From Hymenopellis radicata (taxonomy: Eukaryota; Basidiomycota; Agaricomycetes; Agaricales; Physalacriaceae), in NCBI GenBank assembly GCA_015501595.1, contig JADNRX010000590.1:1-31002 (forward strand): a stretch of DNA of 31,002 bases, given 5' to 3'. Shown here in pieces: positions 20,070 to 29,079 of this stretch. The notes beneath the pieces were generated by a model that did no database searches, had not been told where the DNA came from, and worked only from the letters and a program-made list of their open reading frames with translations. The stretch's first letter is position 1, and the number at the start of each line of letters is the position of its first letter. Position numbers and translations under genes: made by a program.

Positions 20070-21337
20070 ATGACTAAGTCAAGCCATTCTATCATCTCCG
20101 ACGAGGTTGATGATGACGAAGGTGTCTCTCATGCCTCTTCCGACGAGGTGAATGACGACCTTCAGGCGAAGAAGGAAACTCTGGAAGACGACGAAGCAAC
20201 AGACCTCATTCGACAATTCAATAAAATGGGGCGCTGCAAGAAATCTTTCCTGGAAATTCGCCATAAACATCATTCTCCCACCAAAGCACACCTCAACGAT
20301 GAGTGAATAAATTTTATATTTCTCATTTTACTTCTAGCACTTACGTGTGTCCAAGTGTATTCGTTGCATGCGCTGCGTCACAGAATTTGGCTCGCACCTA
20401 CCCCTCCGACTCCGATGTGGGCAAAGCCGCATGGAAGGCCAATGTTGCTGAAATTCGCTCGAACAGTCGCGCTACATTAGTAGCCGTTGACTGGTACTAC
20501 TCCATAGACGACATTGTGACCAGCATCGAGGGTGTCCCTGAGGAATTCCGTGAGATTCAAGTTGTTACTGCACCATACGAGCTGTTCTCGTCAAATCACC
20601 GGAATATCATCCCGGCCTCGGTTATTCTGGGTTGGTCTCAATTTCCTCCAGTTATGATGTTAAGCGTTCGAGGCTGATTCAGTATTGTTCCAGATGTGGC
20701 GCACATAAACGTGTACGACGATAGTGACTTGACTCCCAAGTGGATCGCGTTTGATCATTATTTTACGCGCGCCACATTCACCCTTTCAACTCCTCCACAG
20801 ATAGTAGTGCGTACGATCCATACTGTTACCTCACCAGTCACTAACATCACCCAGTTTGAGACCACTTCAAGCAGGTGTCCCGTCTGCCGTCAACGTTACG
20901 ATCCCATCTACGATAATCAAATCTTTTGTCAGGGTTGCAAAAACTGGTTTCACGTCGGGTGTATCGAGGAATCACCTGAAGAGCGACCCCAGCAGCCTGA
21001 CGATACTCTGCTAGGTCTTGTCCTAGCGGCGCCTGTAATGAGGGGATTGGCATGTCCTTTTGGGAAGGAGAACGAGTACTTATCGTCGGGAAGTCCAGTG
21101 GCGTATAGGGATCGTCATTGGCTTCTCACCGGTGCTGGGCTGCTCGTCAACCTCGCGATGGAAGGCGAAATGGCCCACGATGAAGAGCTTCCCGTAGATT
21201 GGATGGTCAGCGTTATGGGTGAAGGGTGGACAGAGGACGAGCGAGTGTCCACGGCTAGGAACTATGAGGTGCAACTACGGGAATCGCAGGAGAAAATGCA
21301 TCACTTTCTCTGCCCTTGTTGTAATAGTCTAATGTAG
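20070..21337 (+). CDS. BAH-PHD domain protein, candidate H3K27me3 reader (EPR-1-like)
   Basis: Three exons (20070-20302, 20338-20630, 20694-21337) join in phase to about 389 residues. The first about 75 residues are acidic. A BAH domain follows (about residues 78-225): LVAVDWYYSIDDI, ELFSSNHRNIIPASVILDVA and INVYDD match the typical aromatic strand, the E-L-x-x-S-x-H turn and the closing strand. A PHD-type zinc finger begins near residue 236 with CPVC, CQGC, WFHVGC; its last pair, CPCC, comes only after an insert of more than 100 residues, almost at the C-terminus. BAH-PHD proteins include fungal EPR-1 and plant EBS/SHL, which bind H3K27me3. Assignment to that function is by architecture, not by a checked binding pocket. 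The stop at 21335 may be bypassed by a further intron leading into the open frame at 21409-22113. It lies about 13 kb from the methyltransferase gene, transcribed in the opposite direction. Confidence 0.8.
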
Positions 21338-21408
21338 CTTTGTTCTTCCCGATGGTTAACTTGAAAAACTTGGAAAACCCGCCTTGTGAACAGACTGGAT
21401 AGACGGCA

Positions 21409-22113
21409 ATGAGAATGAGAAGTTGTGATATCCGCCTCCGCCAAACAAGTGACGCACTGGGACTACGACGCGAGATACCCGACACGATCTACATGCCCTC
21501 CATCACGGACAGAGCTGGTGTTAGCCCGATGACGATAACTCTTCACGCTGTTCCGGTGGCCAAAGAAGAGCTCGAATTCTTGCGCGCTAGAGTTGACGAT
21601 CCCGCGGCTCGGTTTAACGAATTAAAATGCTTCATTGACGAGTTCCAAACGCCAAAATTTGCGCTGCGCACACTGATTACCCTAGTCCGGAAGATACTCG
21701 TTCAGAATGTTCTGTCCCGCGCCCGTGCTCTTCTCGCGCTACAACCGATATCTCAGGCCGATGCAGAACGACTTGACTCGCTTATCGCCCTGAAGACGCA
21801 TCAGCTACTCGGCTTCCCACATCTCACGGTTTTTGATACCAACGCGTCGCTGGCGGTGGAAGGATTAGCCCGAGACTTGAATCACCACATAGCTGCGTAC
21901 CGTAAGATGGCGCGGATTACTTTGGCTGACTGGCAGTGCTCCATTAACGGCTGCGTTAATCCTCTTGATGGCGCTGGACTTGATAGAGGGTTTTCACGAT
22001 ATCGTGGGCGTCATCCGTCGGCATGGATCACGGCGCAACAGGCCATGGGAAGTTTGGGCGTGAAGTTGAGTCTGCGGTTGACAGACCAGAGACCAAGATC
22101 AGATGCGCGATGA
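21409..22113 (+). CDS. Hypothetical protein or 3' exon of the BAH-PHD gene
   Basis: An open frame of 234 codons starts about 70 bp after the BAH-PHD stop. The first half (PDTIYMPSITDRAGVSPM, then ELEFLRARVDDPAARFNELK and RKILVQNVLSRARALLALQP) is alpha-helical and unique in the window. From about 21838 the second half (NASLAVEGLARDLNHHIAAY, LADWQCSINGCVNPLDGAG) is shared with both arms of the large inverted repeat. This is the only copy with a long unbroken N-terminal part, so it is probably the source of the fragments in the arms. An intron with a weak acceptor near 21413 could fuse it to the BAH-PHD protein. No known domain recognised. Confidence 0.5.
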   Translation: MRMRSCDIRLRQTSDALGLRREIPDTIYMPSITDRAGVSPMTITLHAVPVAKEELEFLRARVDDPAARFNELKCFIDEFQTPKFALRTLITLVRKILVQNVLSRARALLALQPISQADAERLDSLIALKTHQLLGFPHLTVFDTNASLAVEGLARDLNHHIAAYRKMARITLADWQCSINGCVNPLDGAGLDRGFSRYRGRHPSAWITAQQAMGSLGVKLSLRLTDQRPRSDAR

Positions 22114-22551
22114 GTAGGGAACGGCGGACCTGTGTGTGAAGAAAAGGTGCGAGCATTCCATCCACCAGCATGACGGAGTAAACTCACCCCCTTTTTTCGT
22201 AGAGACAACCAAACACGTCCGTGCGGTACGTCTTTCTCGTGTACGCGACATATCGCCAATACATGGGTCAGACTAACATCTCCGCGCAGAACATGGCTCT
22301 GGTCCGTCGACCGTAGACTCAACATCACTCCAGGATCTCTCATCGCCTGCTGGGCCGTGATCCAAGCTGACGGGAGACGCCCACGATACCGCGAGAACCT
22401 GCGCTCAAGGCCAGCGCCGTCAAGAGGGTTAACACAGCCGTTGATCGAGCACTGCCAGTCAGCGAGAGTGATACAAGCCATCTTGCGGTACGCGGCTATG
22501 TGACGATTTAGGTCTCCAGCTAACCCTTCCAGCGCTAGCGACGCGTTCATA
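21838..22551. repeat. Fold-back: inverted copies of one coding block
   Basis: The plus-strand block 21838-22095 is repeated in inverted orientation at about 22290-22551 with roughly 195 bp between. A third copy, on the plus strand, is at 1340-1600. The two adjacent copies could pair as a long stem. The plus copy is visibly more diverged (for example SLAVEGLARDLNHH against SLALEGLAGDLNRH), while the two arm copies agree closely with each other. Confidence 0.85.
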
Positions 22552-22676
22552 TTAGCGATTGAAGGGAACTCGAATCCATGAGAAGCGACTGTATCTGAAT
22601 AACAGCCACGTGGGTGAGGATCACGGATTTGAAGCTCCGCTGATCGGAGATTGGGATGAAAAGTTCTCTGTCCCAT
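22130..22676 (-). pseudogene. Inward-reading coding fragment, copy 2 (right arm)
   Basis: Mirror of the fragment at 1215-1760, starting at an ATG at 22676. It has the same first residues (MGQRTFHPNLRSAELQIRDP) and the same shared block. It differs from copy 1 mainly after QQAM (RDPGV here against NPRVM in copy 1) and along the last 60 codons. Beyond about 22130 its frame runs on as the antisense of the 21.4-kb gene's 3' end and is not meaningful there. Confidence 0.6.
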
Positions 22677-22678
22677 CT

Positions 22679-22761
22679 TGCCGCCTCTCCTGCGATGCTG
22701 GAGAATGGTTAGCTACTAGGAATCCATTCAGAATGACTCTATGCCGCCTCTCCTGCGGTAT
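22679..22761 (+). repeat. Pair of hairpin repeats (right arm)
   Basis: GCCGCCTCTCCTGCGATGCTGGAGA at 22680 and the truncated GCCGCCTCTCCTGCGGTAT at about 22743, the mirror of 1138-1212. Confidence 0.75.
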
Positions 22762-23016
22762 ATTGAACTAGGTGTTCGCTATCGTCAGAAGCTACAGGTG
22801 CTCTATGTGTTCCTCCTTCGAATACTCACCAAGTTTCCTAGACCGTTCAGCATCTCCCCGTAATTCGACCTCCATTTAAGCCTCTCGGACTTCGTGGAGT
22901 CCTCTTCAAGACGTCATAGTGGAGCATAGGCCCAGAGGCGCACTGGGTGCGGAGAACCTGTGTGTTCTCGTTCACTACGCAGTTCATGAAGCCTGTTACT
23001 GACCTTCGACATAGCG

Positions 23017-23024
23017 TATAAAAG
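23017..23024 (+). promoter_or_regulatory. TATA-like box in right arm, facing outward
   Basis: TATAAAAG within ATAGCGTATAAAAGCGGGGA. It points away from the interior, towards the end of the repeat at 23889, and has an identical mirror at 867-874. Confidence 0.4.
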
Positions 23025-23292
23025 CGGGGAGAACGTTTCCGTCGTGGACTTCCTTATCTGCGCACCCGCGATCTACACCTCCAACCTAAGTCATCATCGT
23101 AGGACATAAAACTGATCTCATCAAGTTTGGTCGGATCGTTGCCAAAACCTTGTGTCCAGATATGAATCTGTCCGGAGTTGCACTGCTGCTACCTACTATA
23201 ATATGATGTGCGCGGAAGGCTGAGATGGGGCTAAGGAAGTCAACGTTACCGCCGTACAGTCATTGACTTTCAAGGTTCACTTTTCTGGTTGA

Positions 23293-23550
23293 TTGTCGCA
23301 CTTCTTTCTTGATACACCGATAGCTTGCCTTGTTGATCATCGGCCATTGTGGTTCTGGGTTCCCTTTCGACTGGTGCGGATGACAGTCGACTTTCCAGAT
23401 CTCTGTCATCTGGGCCATACGCTCCGTAGGATTTACACCTCTCCAGGCGTAGGAGGATATGTTGCTGACATGTCCGTCAATGAGGCGTTCCGTCTTGTCG
23501 CTGAATCTGACGTCTTTTTCACTTTTGCGCCAAGTGGCTCAAGGACTTGA
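23293..23550 (+). CDS. Unrecognised 85-codon open frame in right arm
   Basis: Mirror of 341-598 with an identical translation. The first ATG in frame is at about 23380. The stretch RRIYTSPGVGGYVADMSVNE looks protein-like but matches no family I know. It lies downstream of the outward TATA-like box. It may be an exon or a remnant. Confidence 0.25.
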   Translation: MSHFFLDTPIACLVDHRPLWFWVPFRLVRMTVDFPDLCHLGHTLRRIYTSPGVGGYVADMSVNEAFRLVAESDVFFTFAPSGSRT

Positions 23551-23889
23551 GACTGAAGCGGTACGTGCGGCGTAGGAAGCGATAGGCTCATTATATCATT
23601 GTTGTAGATTCTAACCCGTCATGATAGCGTATGAGGTCCTTTCAGGTCGCTATCCGAGTACGAGACGGCATAAAACTCAGAGGGCATAAAAGTCGAGTTT
23701 ATTGGCAGCATCGGTTACGCTAGCTGTCTGCGCATCGGTTACGCTAGCTGTCTGCTCATCCGCCCTCCTTACCCTGTTCATAGAGCTATTCTATGACCGC
23801 GGCCACCATCAAGACTGTCACAGGAGCTGGCAGTGCCGGGCGACATGCGACAGGCACAGACATACAACTTTAACTCGAACAATGTTGAG

Positions 23890-24981
23890 AAACAAGTTGA
23901 AGGCCATCAGCGCATAAATGTCAAGCTACGGTACGCTCCTCGAACATACTCTTCACAATGTCTGACGATAGCTTGAGGTCGTGAATACTTGTGTGACGCC
24001 TTCTGAGCGTAGGGAGAAGGCGAATATCTTCTGGCGTACAACGCGAAAGTCTCCGCCGAACCACTGGGAGGTTCGCTTCAGATTCCCTTTCGTAGAAGCA
24101 GGTTGGGCGCTTGAGGCAAAGTACTGTTCCAGTAACAACTAAAAGTGACCCAGTTTAAATGAATGTACGAGCGTAACTGTGAAGAGGTAAGTGTATCGTA
24201 AAATGCAGGTAGCAGCCACGCAGTTTGAGGAACAGGTAAATTACACATGTACGGTGTAATGCGTTGATGATGGAAGTGTATGTAATCGCGAAGAAAGTAA
24301 AATAAGGACAGGAGAGATGTCCCCGCCTTGCGGATGCAGAAAAGGAGGAGATCAGCAACTGTCGCCTGAATTATTCACCTCCCGCTATTTGACGGCGAAG
24401 AGATACGAAAAATGACAACGACCGTGAACACCCGGCGTAATTAGTTACCGGACCTATTTGTCGGCCGCCGAGTCCTCGGACCCATCGGTGCCAACAAGCT
24501 TGTGCGTCTTGCACATGATAACCGCGTTTCAAGGTTAGTCACATTATCCTCACACATCCTCACGTACCGGCAGAGTGATCAGCTTGTGGCTGTGTTTCAG
24601 GCTTCTGTGGCTATGTTTCAGGCGCCTCTCAGGGTCGATCTCTAGGAGGTCACAGCACGTGTGCACGCGATATGATCTCTTGCACAGATAGGAGCGTGGG
24701 ATGATCTATCTGGCGAACGTGGCTACTTTAATTTTTTCCCGTACCTCTGCCTTCTCTCCCAACGACAGAAGCGTGAGATATGCATCCCACTTTCTTTGTC
24801 TGCGCCCATTTGTGCCCGCACAAAAATAACAAGATGAAGTTTGTTGGGCTTTGGACGGAACCAAGGGATGAATGCCACAAAAGTATAGTACGTGACTGTT
24901 TCAATTAAATATGCTTTACATGCTGAAATGAGAGTATAACAAGGGCCTGACACCCTTCGCAGACATGTCATCTCTCATTCC
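23890..24981. repeat. 1.1 kb outside the right arm with dispersed-repeat fragments
   Basis: The stretch 24355-24625 is the reverse complement of parts of 10440-10870. About 24520-24575 is the reverse complement of 19893-19950. The rest shows no gene. The last part should contain the promoter of the gene starting at about 24982. Confidence 0.6.
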
Positions 24982-27045
24982 ATGCACCCCCATTGCAATG
25001 AGTCATGTCCAGCTTGGGGGAAAAAAAAACCATTGCGCGAGGCGAGCGTCTACGAGAACCAGAAGAGCCTATTATTCTGGGCACGCCCCGACAACGGCAG
25101 GACAAGTGATCTGGAGAAATTCCTGGATTGGTTCAGGGAGCAGGAGTTGTACGCCCCATTTGTGGACTATGAAGGTTCTCTAGATGCCCTAGCACAGCTC
25201 AACTGCGACATCGTCTGTGCCGACTCAAGCCTTGGTATCACGAACGATGAGAACTGGGCATCCACAGTCTGGAAAAAGCAATATCCCGAACTGCCGTGCA
25301 GCGATTATCCACATCCCCCTCCTTTCGATCGAGATCTTTGCACCCTAGGATACGTTGCACAACTACATGGCAAAGACCCTACCCCTCCCCCCGGTTACAC
25401 CATGCCGAATCGCCCACACTATCCTCCAGGCTGGCGGCACGATGAACATGCAGTTCCCAGATCTCGATCCAGCTCGGTGGCGACGTGTGGTAAATGATAC
25501 CGCCTTATGTCTGCACAGACTCTGATATTTATCTTGCAGAGATCGTTCAATCTGCCGCGCCATCCCTTGATTCCTACTCTCTTGAAATTGACACTCGCCT
25601 TCCAGCCGAACTCATTATGGTCTATGATGAAAACCTGCAGTACAATGCCAAGGAGAACAAGTCATGGTTCCGGCTTCAACTGTCTGCCAGCAATCCACAC
25701 GTCCTTCGCTTTTTACAGGATGTCAACACGCAGAAGTTGGGTTGGTTATGTGTAGTCGACCCGAAGGTGAACTTGGAATGTCGGACGGCTGTGGTATATG
25801 CATGGGTAAGTGTCTCACGACGTAGAATCTTCACCGAACGCTGACAAGGACCACTAGATGACGCTTGCGCTGGCCTTATATAGTAGCGGTGGCGTTAAGC
25901 ACATCAAGTTCGTACGCGCTTGTGATTATTTTGACGCGCTCTATGACCGACAAGGCCAACTTTGGGAACAGCTTCTTCAACAGAGGCTTATCATTGTCGG
26001 TCAAGACATAGGACGGTGAGTTCCCCTTCTAACACGTGTGGCGGTGCCTAACGAGCACCACGATGTAGACATCCACAATCCTTTCACTCTAGCACATGTG
26101 ACGTTATCCTTGATTCTGCGCAGGTCTTACTTGGCAGAGGGGTTGCCATTTGGCCAGATCCCGGCACATGCTGGCGTGTCGCCCATAAAATGGAATTGTC
26201 GGGCCTCTTATCAATTTTACTCAACAATATCCCTTCAGCCAAGACGCAGTGGCTTTCTCCAGTGGCGAGCATGGAAGATGGAAAGGCTGCACTGGAGAAC
26301 TCCGATCTATCGCTCGTGATAAAGCGGAATCTGCCCTCCATAGGAAGACATCGTTCTACTCGCCGAAGTGGGACGTCCTGCCAAGTTGTTCGAGGAAGAT
26401 TGGGATAGGGTAACAGCAAGCTTGTCCGATGACAGCTACTACCGGGCGGGATTCTATGTCGAGAAAGAAAACAGAGTCCTTATGGACAAAGGGGAGATTC
26501 GCTGTTATATTTCGAATGGTTCTATTTCCTCGATGGTTCATACGCTCATGTACGATCGCTCCGAGATGGTGGAGGTCCAAGCGGTGACATTCCACAATGT
26601 ACGCCCATTGAGAGATCTTAGGTATTTCCTCTTCTTTTCCAAAGAAGAAATCGATGAGCGATCCCGATTTTCCTCTAGGCCAGGCGTTGTTGATCATGGA
26701 GTCCCGTGGAGTGCAGAGGCTGCTGACATGTTTTGGGTGGGTGGACCAACACGACAGGTTGATGGAGAGGGTTATCGCCAGATCGAGGACTTCATCCGCC
26801 GGGTTTATGGCATTGTGTGTGTCATGGAATCCGTAGGCCAAGAAGATCGAGCTGGGAGTCTTCAAACCTTCTGTAGGATTGACATTGGCTTGGATATGGA
26901 CGGCTCAGATTTCAAATTCGTTCTCACCGACGTACAAGGACATATGGGTACAATCTACTCAAGCGGACCTTCTTCACAGTTTCTGGTGGCGGAGGGAATC
27001 GTACGCGCATTCAAAAATGGAAGCCTTACATCCCTGAAACAGTAG
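24982..27045 (+). pseudogene. ATP-grasp-like protein family, copy 2 (frameshifted)
   Basis: Exons 24982-25489, 25540-25805, 25858-26015, 26069-26621 and 26679-27045 line up block by block with the minus-strand gene at 17607-15239. The matching blocks are HPHCNESCPAWGKKK, PAELIMVYDENLQY, LIIVGQDIGR, AKTQWLSPVASM, SLVIKRN, GEIRCYISNGSISSMVHT, TFCRIDIGL and FKFVLTDVQGHMG. At about 26342 the frame breaks: LVIKRNLPSI is in one frame, and the continuation (EDIVLLAEVGRP) is one base out, with no intron long enough to bridge it. The last intron (57 bp) is a multiple of three and stop-free, so it is easily misread as coding. The first exon of copy 1 has no recognised match here. The copies differ at most positions outside the blocks, so the duplication is old. 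It lies outside the large inverted repeat, unlike copy 1. Confidence 0.7.
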
Positions 27046-28260
27046 TATGTCGAGTAGAAGAAATATACAGCTTCATTTGACATGGTTTTGATGTCGAGGC
27101 GTGGTGGTCTCTCTCACGGCAGGCAAAAAGGGGCACAGGTATTTTACCGTGTAGCTGGACGTGTGGCCGTGTGGCCGTGGACGTGTAGGACGTGTGCAGG
27201 GCCGTGTTGGCCGTGTGGAAGGGAAGGTCAGTGGCTGTGTGGACGTGTAGTAACGCCGTGACCGTAGAGCAGTAACACCGTGACGTCGAGCGATAACGGT
27301 GTGACGGGGAGTAGCTCTCGGGAGGTCTCTGTGTCTTCGTAGGTTGGAGAAACACAGTTGCGAGTGGCGCTCCCTCTTATCGGAACCAGCCGAACTAAGG
27401 TTGCGGAAAGAAGCACTCCCGCTGCATACGTAAGTGCGGCTTTAAGGCGTTCGACGTCTTGGATTGAAACCACTACCATCTAGCAGGCTTGCGCGTTTGT
27501 ATTCACACTTCCCTCTAATCTTAATTAACAATTTCTCCCGTAATATACGGGCTGTGGCACTGCTGAATTGAAATTTGCATAGTACTGGTCTTCTCGGCTT
27601 GCTCCAAACCCTCCTACGACGCGTCTTTCCGGCTCTCTTTTAGTCTAGCTACGACGACACGCGAAAGCGCATAACGACCCGAGGTGTCCGACTTATCTGA
27701 GAGGCTCGTAGCTGAAGTTTAAGAGTCCTAATACTCGCTCTTTGGCGGCCGAAAGGAATCCATTTCTTTATGTGAAGAATTTGGCAGTGCTCAGACGAAC
27801 TGCGATGCAACCGCCGCTGCCTAGGCCATGCGACTTAATCTCCAGATGAGGCGTAAACGTCTCCAGGGCTAGTACTGTTCACTTCTTAGGATGAAATTCT
27901 TCTGTGCGAGTTCCTGGCGCTCAACATGGAAAGCTGCTTTCCCGTCTTGCTGATCATTTCGAGCGCGATTGATAACCACTGGATAACATGAGAAACTAAC
28001 CCTTGAATAGGACTGATTTTCATTGTAATGTGTATATACGAACATGGCCGAGATCCCACCGCTCACCATATAATTACAGTTTAGTAACAACGGGCTTCGT
28101 ATTGTAGTTGTAGGAACAGTGCACATGCATGTATTTAATATTCTCAAAACCTTGGCGCTGTTGAACGCTATACACCTTTCCTACCTGATGTTGACAATGT
28201 GGGCTTTGGTGAGTACCGGTCCGGTTTGATCCGCTTGGCGGACTTTGGAACGGATGCAAT
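27046..28260. other. 1.2 kb with no gene; GTG-rich low complexity at 27150-27310
   Basis: A run of GTGGCCGTG, GGACGTGTAG and AACACCGTGACG type short repeats directly follows the ATP-grasp-like copy 2. The remaining sequence to 28260 has only short, overlapping open frames. Confidence 0.55.
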
Positions 28261-28263
28261 GAG

Positions 28264-28500
28264 GTGATCTCTTTCCCCACCATCACGACGCCTCTCCTGT
28301 GAATCGGGAGACGTTGTATGGACACCAATGTGCGACTATCTGCCGACTCTCCTGTGAATCGGGAGACGGTGGGCTGCTGGGATGGACATCTGCCGACTCT
28401 CCTGTGCATCGGGAGACGGTAGGCTGCTAGGATGGATTTCTGCCTTGGGAGACGGTACGACGCTGGGATGGATATCTGCAGACTCTCCTGCTCCGTTTGG
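28264..28500 (+). repeat. Element end and tandem hairpin array
   Basis: A diverged element end (GATCTCTTTCCCCACCATCA) is followed by four hairpin copies about 50 bp apart with cores such as CTCTCCTGTGAATCGGGAGA and CTCTCCTGTGCATCGGGAGA. The spacers share GGCTGCTGGGATGGACATC. One unit is shortened to TTGGGAGACGG. This is a different subfamily (GTGAATC loop) from the copies at 9.6 kb. Confidence 0.85.
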
Positions 28501-29047
28501 AAAAGTACGTTCTGATCTATACCATTTCTACGCGGTCTCATCATTTTGTACAGCGCTCATGGCAATATTTATGGTGTCTGCAAGCCCGACTTGAACCACA
28601 TCGCGTAGATGCCTCAGACCTGGTACACTTAGCCTCCGCTACGCATGATTCGCGGTGTGGCCAAGCCGAGGCATCGCGCAACCGATCTACATGTACAGAA
28701 ACTGGACGATGCTCATCTGGCCCAGTGGTTGATAGGGTTTACCTTTTTATTTACACTGATCTCAACATCTGCCGACTCTCCTGTGCACCGGGAGACGGTA
28801 CGACGCTGGGCTGGACATCTGCCGACTTTCCCGTGAATCAGGAGACGGTACGATTCTGGTGACTCTCCTGCTCCCTTTGAACAGGTACGGTGTGGTGTAT
28901 ACCATTTATACGCGGTCTCATCATTTGTACAGCGCTCATGGCAATTTATGGTGTCTGCAAGCCCGCCTTGGACTGCCTCGCGTACATGCCCTAGACTGGT
29001 ACACTTAGCCTCCGCTACGCATGATTCGCGGTGTGGCCAAGCCGAGG
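28484..29047. repeat. About 190-bp direct duplication, 375 bp apart
   Basis: The stretch 28484-28672 (CATTTCTACGCGGTCTCATC, TTATGGTGTCTGCAAGCCCG, CTACGCATGATTCGCGGTGT) recurs at about 28860-29047 in the same orientation with small indels. The intervening part holds two more hairpin copies (28770-28850). Confidence 0.85.
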
Positions 29048-29079
29048 CCCAAGTCCCAGCACGATACAGAATTCAGTGC

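Larger units (their letters stand above)
22130..23889. repeat. Right arm of large inverted repeat
   Basis: This is the inverted copy of 1-1760. It ends where the sequence passes from AACTCGAACAATGTTGAG into unrelated DNA at about 23890. It carries the same internal features in mirror orientation: a coding fragment reading inward on the minus strand, two hairpin repeats (22679-22761), a TATAAAAG box at 23017-23024 reading outward, an 85-codon open stretch at 23293-23550, and a tandem 23-bp duplication at about 23707-23755. The near identity of the arms means recent duplication, or ongoing gene conversion, or that they are the long terminal inverted repeats of one element. Confidence 0.95.

Noticed and set aside
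26356..26865. 169-codon minus-strand open frame
   Set aside because: It lies antisense to exons 4 and 5 of ATP-grasp-like copy 2, which have matching blocks in copy 1.
28280..28500. Regularly spaced palindromic repeats that resemble a CRISPR array
   Set aside because: The spacers are themselves repeats of one another, the copies occur singly and inverted elsewhere, no cas genes are present, and the genome is eukaryotic. They are dispersed hairpin repeats.
28600..28680. GC-rich stretch ending GTGGCCAAGCCGAGGC considered as a tRNA gene
   Set aside because: No cloverleaf could be drawn with a T-arm GTTCGAATC-type motif at the right distance, and the stretch is part of a duplicated repeat.
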